Shown here in pieces: positions 14,510-24,311 of a DNA stretch of 64,000 nucleotides. Source of the DNA: Acidobacteriota bacterium (GTDB lineage Bacteria; Acidobacteriota; Blastocatellia; Pyrinomonadales; Pyrinomonadaceae); the NCBI GenBank assembly GCA_019639175.1, contig JAHBSK010000004.1:186001-250000 (forward strand), written 5' to 3'. The notes under the pieces are model-generated. The model had not been told where the DNA came from, made no database searches, and saw only the letters and a program-made list of their open reading frames with translations. Each line of letters starts with the position of its first letter. Positions within the stretch are counted from its first letter, which is position 1. Both the position numbers and the translations under genes were made by a program.

Positions 14510-16939
14510 CTATACGCTCTTGCCAACGCGGTTCGGCGGCACCGAGCGGTCAACCGCCTCGTCCTCTATCTCGCCACCCTTGCTGATAGGAATGTCGGCG
14601 GGGTTGAGATATTTTGTTCCGTGCGGATCATTGCTGATGACGCCGTCGGCTATCTTGAACTGTCCTGAAGGCGGCGGCGTGTAGCCCGGATAATCAACCC
14701 GCGAATGATATATCGCGACAAGCGAGCGGATCATCGATTCGCGGATCTGCGTCAGTTCCCTCAGCGTCAGGTCGCATTCGTCCAACTGGTCATCGCTCAA
14801 TATCGCATCGATTATCTTGGTCACGATAAAGCGGATGTTCTCAGGACTAGGCTCCGCAAGCGACCTTGCGGCGGCCTCGCAACTGTCGGCTATCATCATG
14901 ATCGCCGCCTCGCGAAACTGTGGCTTCGGCCCCGGATAACGGAAATCATTTTCGGATATTTCCTGATCGTCACGGGCCTCAGCCTGCGCCCTTTTCAGGA
15001 AATAGTGGAGCGTTCGCGTTCCGTGATGCTGCGGAATAAAATCGATTATCCTTTGCGGAAGCCCCATTTCCTTTGCCAGCTTCACACCGTAGGTCACATG
15101 GCTGATGATTATCTTCGCACTCTGTGCAGGTTTTAAGCGGTCGTGCGGATTTCGTCCGTGCTGATTCTCGACAAAATGTTCCGGGGCGGCAGTTTTGCCT
15201 ATGTCGTGATAAAGAGCTCCTATCCTTGCCAGCAGGCCGTTGCCGCCGACCACACGGCAGGCCTCTTCGGCAAGCTGCCCGACGGCGTGAGAATGCTGGT
15301 TTGTTCCGGGCGCCCTCAACGCCAGTTGTCCGAGTATCGGCAGATCGGCATTTGAAAGCTCAAGCAGTTTTACATCGGTCAAAACGCCGAACAACGATTC
15401 GCATATCGGCAAAAACACCGCCGTTACGGCAGCGGTTATCACGCCGCTTGCAAGGCCGCACGCCACCGCCAGAAGAATGGTGTTCAGGATGAACGGCTGC
15501 TGTGAAAAAGCAATAAGAGCAATAGAGACAAGAGCGCTGAAAACGCCGACAAGCGCTCCGGCAACCGTGACCGTCTGGCGGTTGCGGTAACGCCCGATGC
15601 CATAAGCCGCGACGGACGAAGCGATGATCGCGTAGATGATGAAATCCACACCCTTCGGTGCCATAAGTCCGGCCAGGATCGCCGAAAATATGCCGGTGAA
15701 AAGTGCCGTCCGCCTGTCGGCAAGAAGAGCCATCAAAAGGCTTGCAAAAGCAAAAGGCATCGCGAACGACCAGAGATTGGGGTCGTTCATCGGCGCCCTG
15801 ACGTTTTGCGAAGCGGTAAATTCAGCCAGCCGGAAAAAGACTGACAGCAACGCCGTCTGTACCAGAATAATGAATCCGAACAGGGCAAAGGTCTTTGTTT
15901 CAGTCAACGCCAGACGCGGGACAATGCCTCTGTGTTCGATGAATTTCCAGCCGATCCAGAATAAAGCCGTTATCAGCGCAAAAAGCCCGAGAAAGCGGTT
16001 GACCTGACGCGATGAACCGCTGTAATTCCTGATGGCGGCGACCTGTGAAAGGACGGACGGTGTAATGATGTCGCCCGTGTCAGCAACTTTTTGCCCGCGT
16101 TTTAGCGATATGGCGGCATCAGGTATCGCCTCGGCAGCGGTCGCCCTCGCGCTTTCGGTTGCGGCGCTGTCATATATCACGCTTGGCTGTATCAGCGGCG
16201 AAAGAGCGGTATAAAACGCCTGAGATTCCTCTTCTGAAAGGCTGCGTATCTGTGTCAGAGCAGTTTGCAGCCGCGACCTTGCTTCGGAAAGAGCGGTCAT
16301 GGTCAGAACCGGCTGTGACGCCTGCCGTCTGTCGGTCGGACGCTGACGGTCAACTATCGTGACCTCTTTTTCGAGATATGGTTTATCCTGATCGCCGTAG
16401 ATGTCGCCGCTGGCGTGTTCACTCAGGATGCGTTGAACGGCATCCAGTTCATTGGAACTGAACCTTCTGGCGGAGAAAATTGTACCGAGTTCGGCCCCGC
16501 CTGCCCCTGTCCATTGAACGTCCGGTTCCGCGTTGGAATTGCTCCGGGACGCCGAAGTTTTTCGCTGCAGATCTTCCCACGCCGATGTGAAGCCCTGAAC
16601 CGCCTCTGCCGCGCGTCGCGGTTCGGAAACGAATATCGGCATGACCTTTTCGCGTGCCGCCTGTCGCCGCCTTTCGGTCTCCGCCTCGTCAACAAAATAG
16701 ATGTCGGCGGGCGAGATTATCGTCTCGTGGGCGATGTCACCCTCTTTATATGCGACATCGTCAGCCGATCTCCAGAACGGGTTGTATATGAGAAGCGTCG
16801 TGATAAGGCTGACAAGCGCGAACCCGATCCAAAACCGGTGATTGTCGGACAGTTTATCGAGCGGCCCGCTGATCCGCTTCAACAGTCCGTCAAACCATTT
16901 GCTGACGGGTGTCCTTCCCTGATCGCTGCGATTGCTCAT
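14510..16939 (-). CDS. pgpH: 7TM-HD phosphohydrolase, PgpH-type c-di-AMP phosphodiesterase
   Basis: PgpH-type enzymes are membrane proteins that hydrolyse cyclic di-AMP. In this 809-residue protein, TM1 is at about 34-53. The extracytoplasmic 7TMR-HDED region (about 60-310) follows, then seven clustered hydrophobic helices (about 320-530) and a cytoplasmic HD domain with NQHSHAVG, the metal-binding HD in ALYHDIGK and a downstream HHG. It lies 7 nt after hflX, so the two form an operon. Adjacent YbeY, PhoH or diacylglycerol kinase genes, frequent neighbours elsewhere, are absent here. No c-di-AMP synthase is in the window. Confidence 0.93.
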   Translation of the reverse strand: MSNRSDQGRTPVSKWFDGLLKRISGPLDKLSDNHRFWIGFALVSLITTLLIYNPFWRSADDVAYKEGDIAHETIISPADIYFVDEAETERRRQAAREKVMPIFVSEPRRAAEAVQGFTSAWEDLQRKTSASRSNSNAEPDVQWTGAGGAELGTIFSARRFSSNELDAVQRILSEHASGDIYGDQDKPYLEKEVTIVDRQRPTDRRQASQPVLTMTALSEARSRLQTALTQIRSLSEEESQAFYTALSPLIQPSVIYDSAATESARATAAEAIPDAAISLKRGQKVADTGDIITPSVLSQVAAIRNYSGSSRQVNRFLGLFALITALFWIGWKFIEHRGIVPRLALTETKTFALFGFIILVQTALLSVFFRLAEFTASQNVRAPMNDPNLWSFAMPFAFASLLMALLADRRTALFTGIFSAILAGLMAPKGVDFIIYAIIASSVAAYGIGRYRNRQTVTVAGALVGVFSALVSIALIAFSQQPFILNTILLAVACGLASGVITAAVTAVFLPICESLFGVLTDVKLLELSNADLPILGQLALRAPGTNQHSHAVGQLAEEACRVVGGNGLLARIGALYHDIGKTAAPEHFVENQHGRNPHDRLKPAQSAKIIISHVTYGVKLAKEMGLPQRIIDFIPQHHGTRTLHYFLKRAQAEARDDQEISENDFRYPGPKPQFREAAIMMIADSCEAAARSLAEPSPENIRFIVTKIIDAILSDDQLDECDLTLRELTQIRESMIRSLVAIYHSRVDYPGYTPPPSGQFKIADGVISNDPHGTKYLNPADIPISKGGEIEDEAVDRSVPPNRVGKSV

Positions 16940-16946
16940 ATTGCTC

Positions 16947-18647
16947 CTATGCCGCCACAGATCCCTGTACGGAACTTATGGCCGCCACACGCTCCGCCAT
17001 AGCTTCGACCAGCGGAAGCAGGGACGAGCGGCGAATAGCTGAAATTGCCACGCACTCCACCGACTTGTCAAGCGAGATATGCTTGCTTAACATCTCTATC
17101 TCCTCTTCGTTCATCAGATCAGCCTTGTTCAGGGCGATGATCTCGGGTATGTCCGTTAGCTTCAGATCCTCAAGTATTTTCGTTACCGACAGCACATGCT
17201 GACGGGCTTGCGGGCTTGAGGCATCGACCACATGCACAAGCAGGTCGCTGCCCGAAATCTCCTCAAGCGTCGCGCGAAAGGCCGCGACGAGGTCTTCGGG
17301 CAGGTCGCGAATGAATCCGACCGTGTCATTGACAATGACCTCCTGTTCAAAGGGCAGCCGAAGGCGTCGCGATGTCGGGTCAAGCGTAGCGAACATTTTC
17401 TTTTCAGCGTAAACGTCCGAACTGGTCAGCGTGTTGAGCAGCGTGGATTTTCCGGCGTTGGTATAGCCTACCAGCGAAATCGTCGGGAGCGATCTTTGCA
17501 CTCTGTTCTTTCGCCGTTCGTGACGCTGACGGCTGAGCGCCGCAACCTGTTTCTCAAGCTGTGTGATGCGGTCGCGAACGCGGCGGCGGTCAGTCTCAAG
17601 CTTAGTTTCGCCGGGTCCGCGTCCGCCTATGCCGCCCGCAAGCCGTGAGAACGCCGAGTTCTGGCCCATCACCAGCCTCGGCAAAAGATATTTTAACTGT
17701 GCCAGTTCGACCTGCAATTTCCCTTCGCGCGATTGCGCCCGCTGTGCAAATATGTCGAGTATCAACTGCGGGCGGTCTATCACCTTGAGGTCGGTCGCGA
17801 CAGACAGAGACCGCACCTGCGTCGGCGACAATTCCTGGTCGAAAACTATGATGTCGGCGCCGACCTGCATTGAACGGATAAGCAGTTCGTCCAGTTTACC
17901 CCGGCCAAGAACGGTCTTAGGATCTATTTTTGAACGCCGCTGGATCAGCTTGTCCAAAACGACCACATCAGCCGACAATGCCAGTTCGGCAAGCTCGGCC
18001 ATTGACTCTTCGGCATCGCCGCCGGGCCCGGTTGTTACGCCGACGAGTATGGCACGGTCACGTCCTTCCTGTCTTGAGCGGGCGGACAGGCGTATCCTTG
18101 CCATCTCGTCCTCAAGCGATGAGATCAGCTCAGGAAAATCCACATCAAGCTGTGAAGGAAGCGCGGGTTCGAGAAATTCGTAAGGCGCGGCATCGCTGTT
18201 TTCGGCGATCTCCTGTGCGGCGGTCGGCAGCAGATGCGCCGAGTAAACAAGTCCCGGAAGTCCTGTTGAGCGGTCAACCTGCACCACTGACATCAGATCA
18301 AGCCTGAGAAGCGCGAGGTCGGTCAGGTCGTCGCGCGTGAGTTTTTCATCATTGAACTGAGTATGAATGCAGCGAAGTCCGCGGAAGCGGTCGGTTGACA
18401 CACGAGCGCGGCCAAAATCGGGCATCTCGATCCCGGTCGCCGTGCCGACCATCACATATTCGACCTGGCCCTTACGATTTACAAGAACACCGATCTGGCG
18501 GCGCGTTTCGTGCGAAAGTTCGCACATCTGCCGTGCCAGTTCGGGCGATACTATATCCCGCTGCGGTACCCGCCGCGTTCCCAGACGTTCTATCCGGCGG
18601 ATCTGATTATGTTTCAGGCCCTGAGTAAAGCCGTGTATCTCGCGAAT
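16947..18647 (-). CDS. hflX: Ribosome-associated GTPase HflX
   Basis: HflX splits or rescues stalled 70S ribosomes under stress. The N-terminal HflX domain contains GRGKLDELLIRSMQVGADIIVFDQEL. The linker GGIGGRGPGETKLETDRRRVRDRI is typical, and the GTPase has G1 GYTNAGKST, G3 DTVGFIRDLP and G4 NKAD. The start is uncertain. The frame is open from a TTG at 18722, but an extended -10 (TGCTATAAT) lies inside that extension. Downstream of it no ATG, GTG or TTG is in frame before the conserved region. I place the start at an ATT (18647), 10 nt after GGAGG. About 566 residues result, longer than E. coli HflX because of an extended N-terminal domain. Confidence 0.9.
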   Translation of the reverse strand: MREIHGFTQGLKHNQIRRIERLGTRRVPQRDIVSPELARQMCELSHETRRQIGVLVNRKGQVEYVMVGTATGIEMPDFGRARVSTDRFRGLRCIHTQFNDEKLTRDDLTDLALLRLDLMSVVQVDRSTGLPGLVYSAHLLPTAAQEIAENSDAAPYEFLEPALPSQLDVDFPELISSLEDEMARIRLSARSRQEGRDRAILVGVTTGPGGDAEESMAELAELALSADVVVLDKLIQRRSKIDPKTVLGRGKLDELLIRSMQVGADIIVFDQELSPTQVRSLSVATDLKVIDRPQLILDIFAQRAQSREGKLQVELAQLKYLLPRLVMGQNSAFSRLAGGIGGRGPGETKLETDRRRVRDRITQLEKQVAALSRQRHERRKNRVQRSLPTISLVGYTNAGKSTLLNTLTSSDVYAEKKMFATLDPTSRRLRLPFEQEVIVNDTVGFIRDLPEDLVAAFRATLEEISGSDLLVHVVDASSPQARQHVLSVTKILEDLKLTDIPEIIALNKADLMNEEEIEMLSKHISLDKSVECVAISAIRRSSLLPLVEAMAERVAAISSVQGSVAA

Positions 18648-18678
18648 ACTGCCAATGCCTCCATTCAGTGAAAGCAAT

Positions 18679-18687
18679 ATTATAGCA
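18679..18687 (-). promoter_or_regulatory. Extended -10 promoter of hflX-pgpH
   Basis: TGCTATAAT on the minus strand is a perfect extended -10. No clear -35 lies 17 nt upstream, as is usual for extended -10 promoters. Transcription would begin near 18671. Confidence 0.6.
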
Positions 18688-18817
18688 AATCTGCAATAAG
18701 GACGCTGTAAACGCGTCAGCAACAGAACGCCTGCTGTACGCAGCGTTCATTTTTTTGAACCGTTCTGTCTGAAAAAGGAACTCTTTCAGATTGGAGTTTT
18801 TCCGCTAATTTACTACT

Positions 18818-18883
18818 ATGAACTCCTTGGACGCATATATTGACCGGGACTGTCGGGCAATGGCGGATCACGACCCGTTTTGA
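18818..18883 (+). CDS. Possible 21-codon leader ORF overlapping the GT9 gene
   Basis: ATG at 18818 opens a 21-codon frame. Its TGA stop (18881-18883) overlaps the TTG start of the glycosyltransferase, an arrangement expected for translational coupling. No similarity is recognisable and no Shine-Dalgarno is visible, so this may be chance. Confidence 0.25.
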   Translation: MNSLDAYIDRDCRAMADHDPF

Positions 18884-20001
18884 AGACAAGACCTAAAATC
18901 TTAGCGTATCTTTTCGGCTCGCTGGGTGACTCCATCGTCGCCATTCCCTCGCTGAGGGCGATACGACGCCGGTTTCCCGACGGCGAGATAGTCCTGCTTC
19001 AGGACACGCAGGGCGGAAATATTGTAAGAGCCTCCGAGGTAATACCCGAAGGGCTTGTGGATCGTCATCTCGAATACACGAGCCGCATTGGCGGCTCCGG
19101 AAAATTCTCGATCTTTCGCTACCTGCTGCCGCTGGTCCGAAAGGAGAAGTTCGACGCGGCGGTTTACCTTGTCATAAGCGAACGGCCCTCACGTTCGGTC
19201 TTGAGAGACAAGATCTTTTTTCGGCTGTGCGGCATTTCCAGGCTTTACGGGTTTCGGGCTTTCACAAATGCCGAACTTTATCCGACGGACGAGAGCGGCC
19301 ATCCTGCGATCACAGATCACGAGGCTGTAAGAAAGCTCGAACGGATCGAAAAGGACGGTATATCCGCTGACCGTGACGGAGACCTTAGTCTGCCGTGGAT
19401 GACATTTTCGCCTGAGGAAACATATCCGGTCGAAACGTGGCTTGCTGAAAATTTGGGCGATCTTAATGAGGGGCCGATAGCTGTCGCTCCGGGATGTAAG
19501 ACCAGAGCGAATCAATGGCCGCCGGAAAGATTCATTGAAATATCAAAACGTATTGTCCGTGATACCGGCAGAAAAATATTAATTGTCGGCGGAAAGGGCG
19601 AGCGGGAATTAGGTGAGCGGATAATTGCCGAATGCGGCAGCGGAGCCAACGCCGCAGGTGAGTTCTCTGTAAGAGGATCGGCCATTCTGCTGTCAAAATG
19701 CTCTCTCATCATCGGTTTGGACACCGGCACGACCCATCTCGCGGCTGCGGTGGGAACACCCTGCCTCGGCATTTACGGCGAACGCAACAATCCCGGACAT
19801 TGGTATCCTTTCGGCAGCGGCCACACCATCATTTCCCATAGGGTCGATTGCGCCGGCTGTCGCCTTCTTGATTGCCCGCTGCCGGATCATCCGTGTATGG
19901 CCGGTATTCCGACCGAGACGGTCTGGAAGGAGGTCGAACAAATGCTTTCCTCTACCCACGCGTCTGACGCGATAGGCGAGTCACGAGTGATTTTTATCTA
20001 G
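18880..20001 (+). CDS. Glycosyltransferase family 9 (heptosyltransferase-like)
   Basis: This 373-residue GT-B enzyme has a GT9 N-terminus (ILAYLFGSLGDSIVAIPSLRAIRRRFP) and the C-terminal donor-site signature LIIGLDTGTTHLAAAVGTPCLGIYG. GT9 enzymes transfer heptose or related sugars to lipid A core or similar glycans. Substrate cannot be read from sequence, and no LPS genes are nearby. A cysteine cluster (DCAGCRLLDCPLPDHPC) near residue 325 resembles the C-terminal Cys motif of many GT9 proteins. The start is a TTG; no ATG is in frame near the conserved N-terminus. Confidence 0.88.
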   Translation: MKTRPKILAYLFGSLGDSIVAIPSLRAIRRRFPDGEIVLLQDTQGGNIVRASEVIPEGLVDRHLEYTSRIGGSGKFSIFRYLLPLVRKEKFDAAVYLVISERPSRSVLRDKIFFRLCGISRLYGFRAFTNAELYPTDESGHPAITDHEAVRKLERIEKDGISADRDGDLSLPWMTFSPEETYPVETWLAENLGDLNEGPIAVAPGCKTRANQWPPERFIEISKRIVRDTGRKILIVGGKGERELGERIIAECGSGANAAGEFSVRGSAILLSKCSLIIGLDTGTTHLAAAVGTPCLGIYGERNNPGHWYPFGSGHTIISHRVDCAGCRLLDCPLPDHPCMAGIPTETVWKEVEQMLSSTHASDAIGESRVIFI

Positions 20002-20073
20002 CCGTCAGCCAAACAGAAGCGTCGGCGTTTGCCATTCGCAGGTCAGAAAGTTAACCTTACGTTTTTAGGTTTT

Positions 20074-21516
20074 ATGTCAACTACATCAACACCCAATGCC
20101 AGTTACAGCCTCACGCTGCGCATTAAGATACACAACAAGCCGGGAAAATTAGGCCAGATAACGACCGCGATCGGCCAGGCCGGCGGCGACATTGAAGGCA
20201 TAGACATCGTCAGTGTCGGAAAGGATTTTCTTATCCGCGACATAACCGTCAACGCCGCGTCAGAACATCATGACGATGAAATAGTGCAGGCGGTCAGGGA
20301 CATTGACGACGTTGAGGTTGTCAACGTCTCTGACAGGACGTTTTTGATGCATCTTGGCGGCAAGATCGAGATCGCGTCAAAGATGCAGCTAAAAACACGC
20401 TCTGACCTTTCGATGGCATACACACCTGGTGTTGCCCGTGTATGCGAAGCGATAGCTAAAGACCCCGAAAAAGCGTTCAATCTGACCATCAAAAAGAATA
20501 TGGTCGCCGTGGTTTCTGACGGCACCGCCGTTCTTGGCCTGGGCGACATCGGGCCGGCCGCGGCAATGCCTGTTATGGAAGGAAAGGCGCAGCTTTTTAA
20601 GGAATTTGGCGGAGTTGACGCCTTCCCGATCTGTCTGGACACAAAAGATCCTCACGAAATAGTGCAGACGATCAAGAATATTTCGGCGGCATTCGGCGGG
20701 ATAAATCTTGAGGACATTTCCGCCCCGCGATGTTTTGAGATAGAGGAACGGCTGAAAGAAGAACTCGACATTCCTGTTTTTCACGACGACCAGCACGGCA
20801 CGGCTGTGGTCGTTTTGGCGGCGCTCATCAATGCCTTAAAGATAGTCAACAAAAAGATGGAAGACATCAAGGTCGTGGTGAACGGCGTCGGGGCTGCCGG
20901 TGTGGCGTGTTCAAAGATCGTAATGGCCGCCGGTGTCAAAAACATAGTCGGCTGTGACCAGACCGGCGCTTTGTATGAAGGCCGCACCGAGAAGATGAAC
21001 TGGGTCAAGGATTGGTACGCGCGAAATACAAATCCCCAAAAGGAAAAAGGCAATATTCACGATGTGATAAAAGGAGCAGATGTTTTCTTTGGCCTTTCTG
21101 CTCCCGGCGTCATAACCCGCGATGACCTGAAGGCGATGGCGAAAGATCCGATAGTTTTCGCAATGGCGAATCCGGTGCCGGAGATCATGCCCGAAGAGGC
21201 GATGGACCTTGTGGCCGTTATGGCGACGGGACGTTCCGATTATCCTAACCAGATCAACAACGTGTTGTGTTTTCCCGGTATTTTCCGGGGTGCTTTGAAC
21301 TGCCGGGCTTCGCAGATAAACGAGGAAATGAAACTGGCGGCGGCAAACGCCATTGCCGGAATAATCGGTGATGACGAACTTCACCCTGATTACATCATCC
21401 CGTCGGTCTTTGACAGGCGTGTCGGTGAAGCGGTCGCGGCCGAGGTCGAAGAAGCGGCTTATGCGACACACGTTGCCAGGCGGGAAAGGCTTGAGATCGA
21501 AGGCACTGCCGTGTAA
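20074..21516 (+). CDS. NAD(P)-dependent malic enzyme with N-terminal ACT domain
   Basis: Malic enzyme decarboxylates malate to pyruvate in the cytoplasm, making NAD(P)H. Residues 10-85 form an ACT regulatory domain ([29 protein letters not shown]), which usually senses a small ligand such as an amino acid. The catalytic part carries [13 protein letters not shown], the signature FHDDQHGTA, the Rossmann motif [12 protein letters not shown] and [10 protein letters not shown]. The 480-residue length matches ACT-malic enzymes of Gram-positive and acidobacterial type, without a phosphotransacetylase domain. The ATG at 20074 is preferred over an upstream in-frame TTG. Cofactor choice cannot be decided here. 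Confidence 0.93.
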   Translation: MSTTSTPNASYSLTLRIKIHNKPGKLGQITTAIGQAGGDIEGIDIVSVGKDFLIRDITVNAASEHHDDEIVQAVRDIDDVEVVNVSDRTFLMHLGGKIEIASKMQLKTRSDLSMAYTPGVARVCEAIAKDPEKAFNLTIKKNMVAVVSDGTAVLGLGDIGPAAAMPVMEGKAQLFKEFGGVDAFPICLDTKDPHEIVQTIKNISAAFGGINLEDISAPRCFEIEERLKEELDIPVFHDDQHGTAVVVLAALINALKIVNKKMEDIKVVVNGVGAAGVACSKIVMAAGVKNIVGCDQTGALYEGRTEKMNWVKDWYARNTNPQKEKGNIHDVIKGADVFFGLSAPGVITRDDLKAMAKDPIVFAMANPVPEIMPEEAMDLVAVMATGRSDYPNQINNVLCFPGIFRGALNCRASQINEEMKLAAANAIAGIIGDDELHPDYIIPSVFDRRVGEAVAAEVEEAAYATHVARRERLEIEGTAV

Positions 21517-21543
21517 AGCGGCACATTTTGCTTTGTCGCGGGA

Positions 21544-22230
21544 TCAAATATCCTGAAACATATACCCGATGCCGTGGACGGTTCTGATAAAAACCGGATG
21601 ACGCGGATTTTCCTCCAGCTTTTGCCGAAGCCACGCAATGTGGACGTCAACCGTTCTGGTCGAAGGCATTGCGTCATAGCCCCAAACCTCGTCCAGAAGC
21701 CTGTCGCGTGAATGCACCTCGCCCTGATTCGCGATAAGGAATTGCAGCAGTTTGAATTCCATCGCGGAAAGCTCAACAGGTTTTCCGTCCTTTAGGACCT
21801 CGGCACGCCGGTTATCAACATTGACCGCGCCGAACGCAAATCTTTCGGGAAGAACTCCGCCGGAATTAACGGGCGAACGCCTCAGCAATGCTTCAACCCT
21901 TGCCAGCAGTTCAATTACCTCAAAAGGCTTTGTAAGGTAATCGTCCGCTCCCAGCTTTAACCCGACGACCTTATCGACCGTTTCGCCCTTGGCCGTCAGC
22001 ATCAGTATCGGCGTCGAATTTCCTGCTTTTCTTAGATCGCGGCAAACGTCATAACCGTTCTTTTTCGGGAGCATCACGTCCAGAAGAATAAGATCGAAAT
22101 TCTGCTCGCATGCGAGCCTGTATCCCGCCTCGCCGTCTGATGCTGAGACGGTGTCAAAGCCTTCGTTTCGCAGCCTGTCGGTCAGCGTTATGATCAGGCC
22201 CTCTTCATCCTCGATGATAAGAATTCTCAT
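21544..22230 (-). CDS. OmpR-family response regulator
   Basis: This 228-residue transcription factor has a receiver domain (1-120: acidic pair Glu7-Asp8, phospho-acceptor Asp51 in LILLDVMLP, Lys in LTKPFE) and a winged-helix DNA-binding domain (about 130-226) with SRDRLLDEVWGYDAMPSTRTVDVHIAWLR. Its start overlaps the end of the upstream kinase gene by 4 nt, so they are co-translated partners. Target genes cannot be read directly. The closest divergent candidate is the exported protein at 24312. Confidence 0.95.
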   Translation of the reverse strand: MRILIIEDEEGLIITLTDRLRNEGFDTVSASDGEAGYRLACEQNFDLILLDVMLPKKNGYDVCRDLRKAGNSTPILMLTAKGETVDKVVGLKLGADDYLTKPFEVIELLARVEALLRRSPVNSGGVLPERFAFGAVNVDNRRAEVLKDGKPVELSAMEFKLLQFLIANQGEVHSRDRLLDEVWGYDAMPSTRTVDVHIAWLRQKLEENPRHPVFIRTVHGIGYMFQDI

Positions 22231-24074
22231 AACGGCAGCCTTATAGTGAACTTACTTCCCTTGCCGAGTTCGCTTTCGGCATCGACAGAACCTTTGTGTG
22301 CCTTGACCACATCGCGGACAAGCGCCAGGCCGAGACCGTTGCCGTGTATCTGTGCGTCAACGACCTGCCGCGAACGGAAAAAAGGTTCAAAGATATGCTT
22401 CATATCTTTTGAAGAGATGCCGATGCCGCGATCTGCGACCGCGATCATCAGTGAATCGCCCTTTTGCTCAGCCGAAAGCTCGATGCTGCGGTTGCCGTTG
22501 CTGTATTTAACGGCGTTCGCGATCAGGTTTTGTATAGCTCCCGAAAGAGCGTCACGGTCGGCAGTGATCGGCGGAAGTCCCGGCTCGACCTTTGATTCAA
22601 AAACAAAACCGCTGTCACGCAAAAGCGCAGAACATTCACTGACCGCGTCATCGACAACATCGGATATATTGCACGAAGCAAAATTGTATTTTCTGGCACC
22701 GCTCCGCGCTCCGGCAAAAGCAAGTATCTGTTCAACCATGCCGGAAAGCTTCCGCCCTTCGTTCTTGACCAGATCGCCGTAACGCCGAACCTGTTCAGCA
22801 TCGGCGGCGACGCCGTCCGCCAGATTCTCTCCTGCTGAATAGATGACCGAAAGCGGCGTTCTGAATTCATGCGACACGCTGGAAACAAAATCCACCTGAC
22901 GCTGTGCGTATCTTTTTGACCTGACGGCTGACAAAACAATGGCAAGAATACTGGCCCCGATAAGCAGATAGATCGCCAGCCCAAACAAAAGGCTCTTGTT
23001 CGTGTCGCCGCCGACAAAAGCGGCAATGGATCCTTTTTTGTGCTGCACCTTTAATTGCCAATGCTCCTCCATCGTCGTCGTGATTCTGGAGGCCGATAGC
23101 ACCTGTGTGCTGCGAACCTTCATATCGCCGGTTTGGAGTTCCATAATGCCCGAAAACTCCCTTTCTCCGCTTTCCTTATCAGGTTCGGTCTGATACGGCA
23201 CTCCCTGAGCGATCAAAGGTTTGGTAACGGCCACGTTCTTTGATGTCGAGACGTGTATTGAACGCCTTGTCTGGCCGCTGCTCTCATTTGACTGTGCTGA
23301 CAGGAAAGCGATACCGGCCGGGATGACGCCAAAGATCGGTGACTCGGCATCGGGTTCGGTCACAGGCTCGTTAAGCGAGAACAGTTCCTTGTTATCCTTT
23401 GTCGAAACAACGACGTTGAAATCATGGTCGGGAAAGTATCTTTCGCTAAGTGCGGGAAATATTCCTGCGGTCAGCTCTTTTCTGTCAAGAAAAACGAGCA
23501 GGTCGCCGCTGAACTGGTCCTTTGGCAATATCGTGAAGGTTGACACGCCTTCGGGCGTCCGGGTTATGGTCGTCGGAGCCGGACGGCCCTGGCGATTGAT
23601 CGTCTTTGCTCTTATGACCAGATTTTCGGCATTGAAATGTGTTGCGGGATCTTCCTTTTTAAATAAGAGCAGCGCGTTTTTCAATGAGTCGTCTGATTCG
23701 ACCTCGGTGAACTTTCGTGAATCAGTGTCATAGACCAGTGCTTTTTCCGCCTGACCAACCGGGACGAAAACGGTTTTTTCTATGATCTGCGGAAACGGCG
23801 ACCTTTCGCGCCAGGAAAAGAATCGTTCAGTAAACTGTGCGGATTCGCTCGCATCTCTAAGATCGCCGTAACCCTGAAGCGAGACCGACAGCGATTGCAG
23901 GTCGCGGTCAAGTTCATCCGCCATTCTGGCCGTATCGCTTTCGACACGCCTCTGAAGCTGATCGCGTCTGGCCTCGCCGTTCTGGTTCAAAAGATAATAC
24001 TGCGTTCCCGCAAAAACGGTAAGCAGCCCCAACAGGCAGATCGTGATAGCTATGGTTGTCCAGGACCGTTTCAT
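22227..24074 (-). CDS. Membrane sensor histidine kinase
   Basis: This is the partner of the response regulator downstream. TM1 lies at about residues 5-27, a large extracytoplasmic sensor region of about 335 residues follows, and TM2 is at about 362-384. The HisKA motif SVSHEFRTPLSVIY has its phospho-acceptor near His402, and the ATPase boxes are NLIANAVKYSNG, DRGIGISSKD and GNGLGLALV. The sensor region has no recognisable PAS or Cache signature. The frame extends to a GTG at 24092, but AAGGTGA lies 9 nt before the ATG at 24074, which also gives a clean N-terminal anchor (MKRSWTTIAITICLLGLL). The signal sensed is unknown. Confidence 0.93.
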   Translation of the reverse strand: MKRSWTTIAITICLLGLLTVFAGTQYYLLNQNGEARRDQLQRRVESDTARMADELDRDLQSLSVSLQGYGDLRDASESAQFTERFFSWRERSPFPQIIEKTVFVPVGQAEKALVYDTDSRKFTEVESDDSLKNALLLFKKEDPATHFNAENLVIRAKTINRQGRPAPTTITRTPEGVSTFTILPKDQFSGDLLVFLDRKELTAGIFPALSERYFPDHDFNVVVSTKDNKELFSLNEPVTEPDAESPIFGVIPAGIAFLSAQSNESSGQTRRSIHVSTSKNVAVTKPLIAQGVPYQTEPDKESGEREFSGIMELQTGDMKVRSTQVLSASRITTTMEEHWQLKVQHKKGSIAAFVGGDTNKSLLFGLAIYLLIGASILAIVLSAVRSKRYAQRQVDFVSSVSHEFRTPLSVIYSAGENLADGVAADAEQVRRYGDLVKNEGRKLSGMVEQILAFAGARSGARKYNFASCNISDVVDDAVSECSALLRDSGFVFESKVEPGLPPITADRDALSGAIQNLIANAVKYSNGNRSIELSAEQKGDSLMIAVADRGIGISSKDMKHIFEPFFRSRQVVDAQIHGNGLGLALVRDVVKAHKGSVDAESELGKGSKFTIRLPL

Positions 24075-24216
24075 TGCAAAAGTCACCTTCACTCTGATTT
24101 TTCTATCTATTTTGTCGGTTGTCCATAGCTTTTTGCAGGATTTTACATTCTTTACAAATTCTTTGCGTCTTCTTAACCACTTCCCCTCTGTGTTGCCGCA
24201 ATATTATAAACGTGCC

Positions 24217-24226
24217 GAACCGGTTC
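24217..24226. promoter_or_regulatory. Palindrome GAACCGGTTC between divergent genes
   Basis: A perfect 10-bp palindrome with a related half (ACCGGTTCGG) about 45 bp on. It lies in the gap between the kinase gene and the exported-protein gene and could be a regulator site. It is short enough to be chance. Confidence 0.3.
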
Positions 24227-24311
24227 TTTTGACTAAGATCTTTAAAATCCTCCTGATATAGTTGTGACGTACCGGTTCGGCGATCTTATTTTACTCATTT
24301 GGAGAGAAGCT

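Noticed and set aside
22246..22782. 178-codon plus-strand frame
   Set aside because: Antisense shadow of the histidine kinase ATPase domain.
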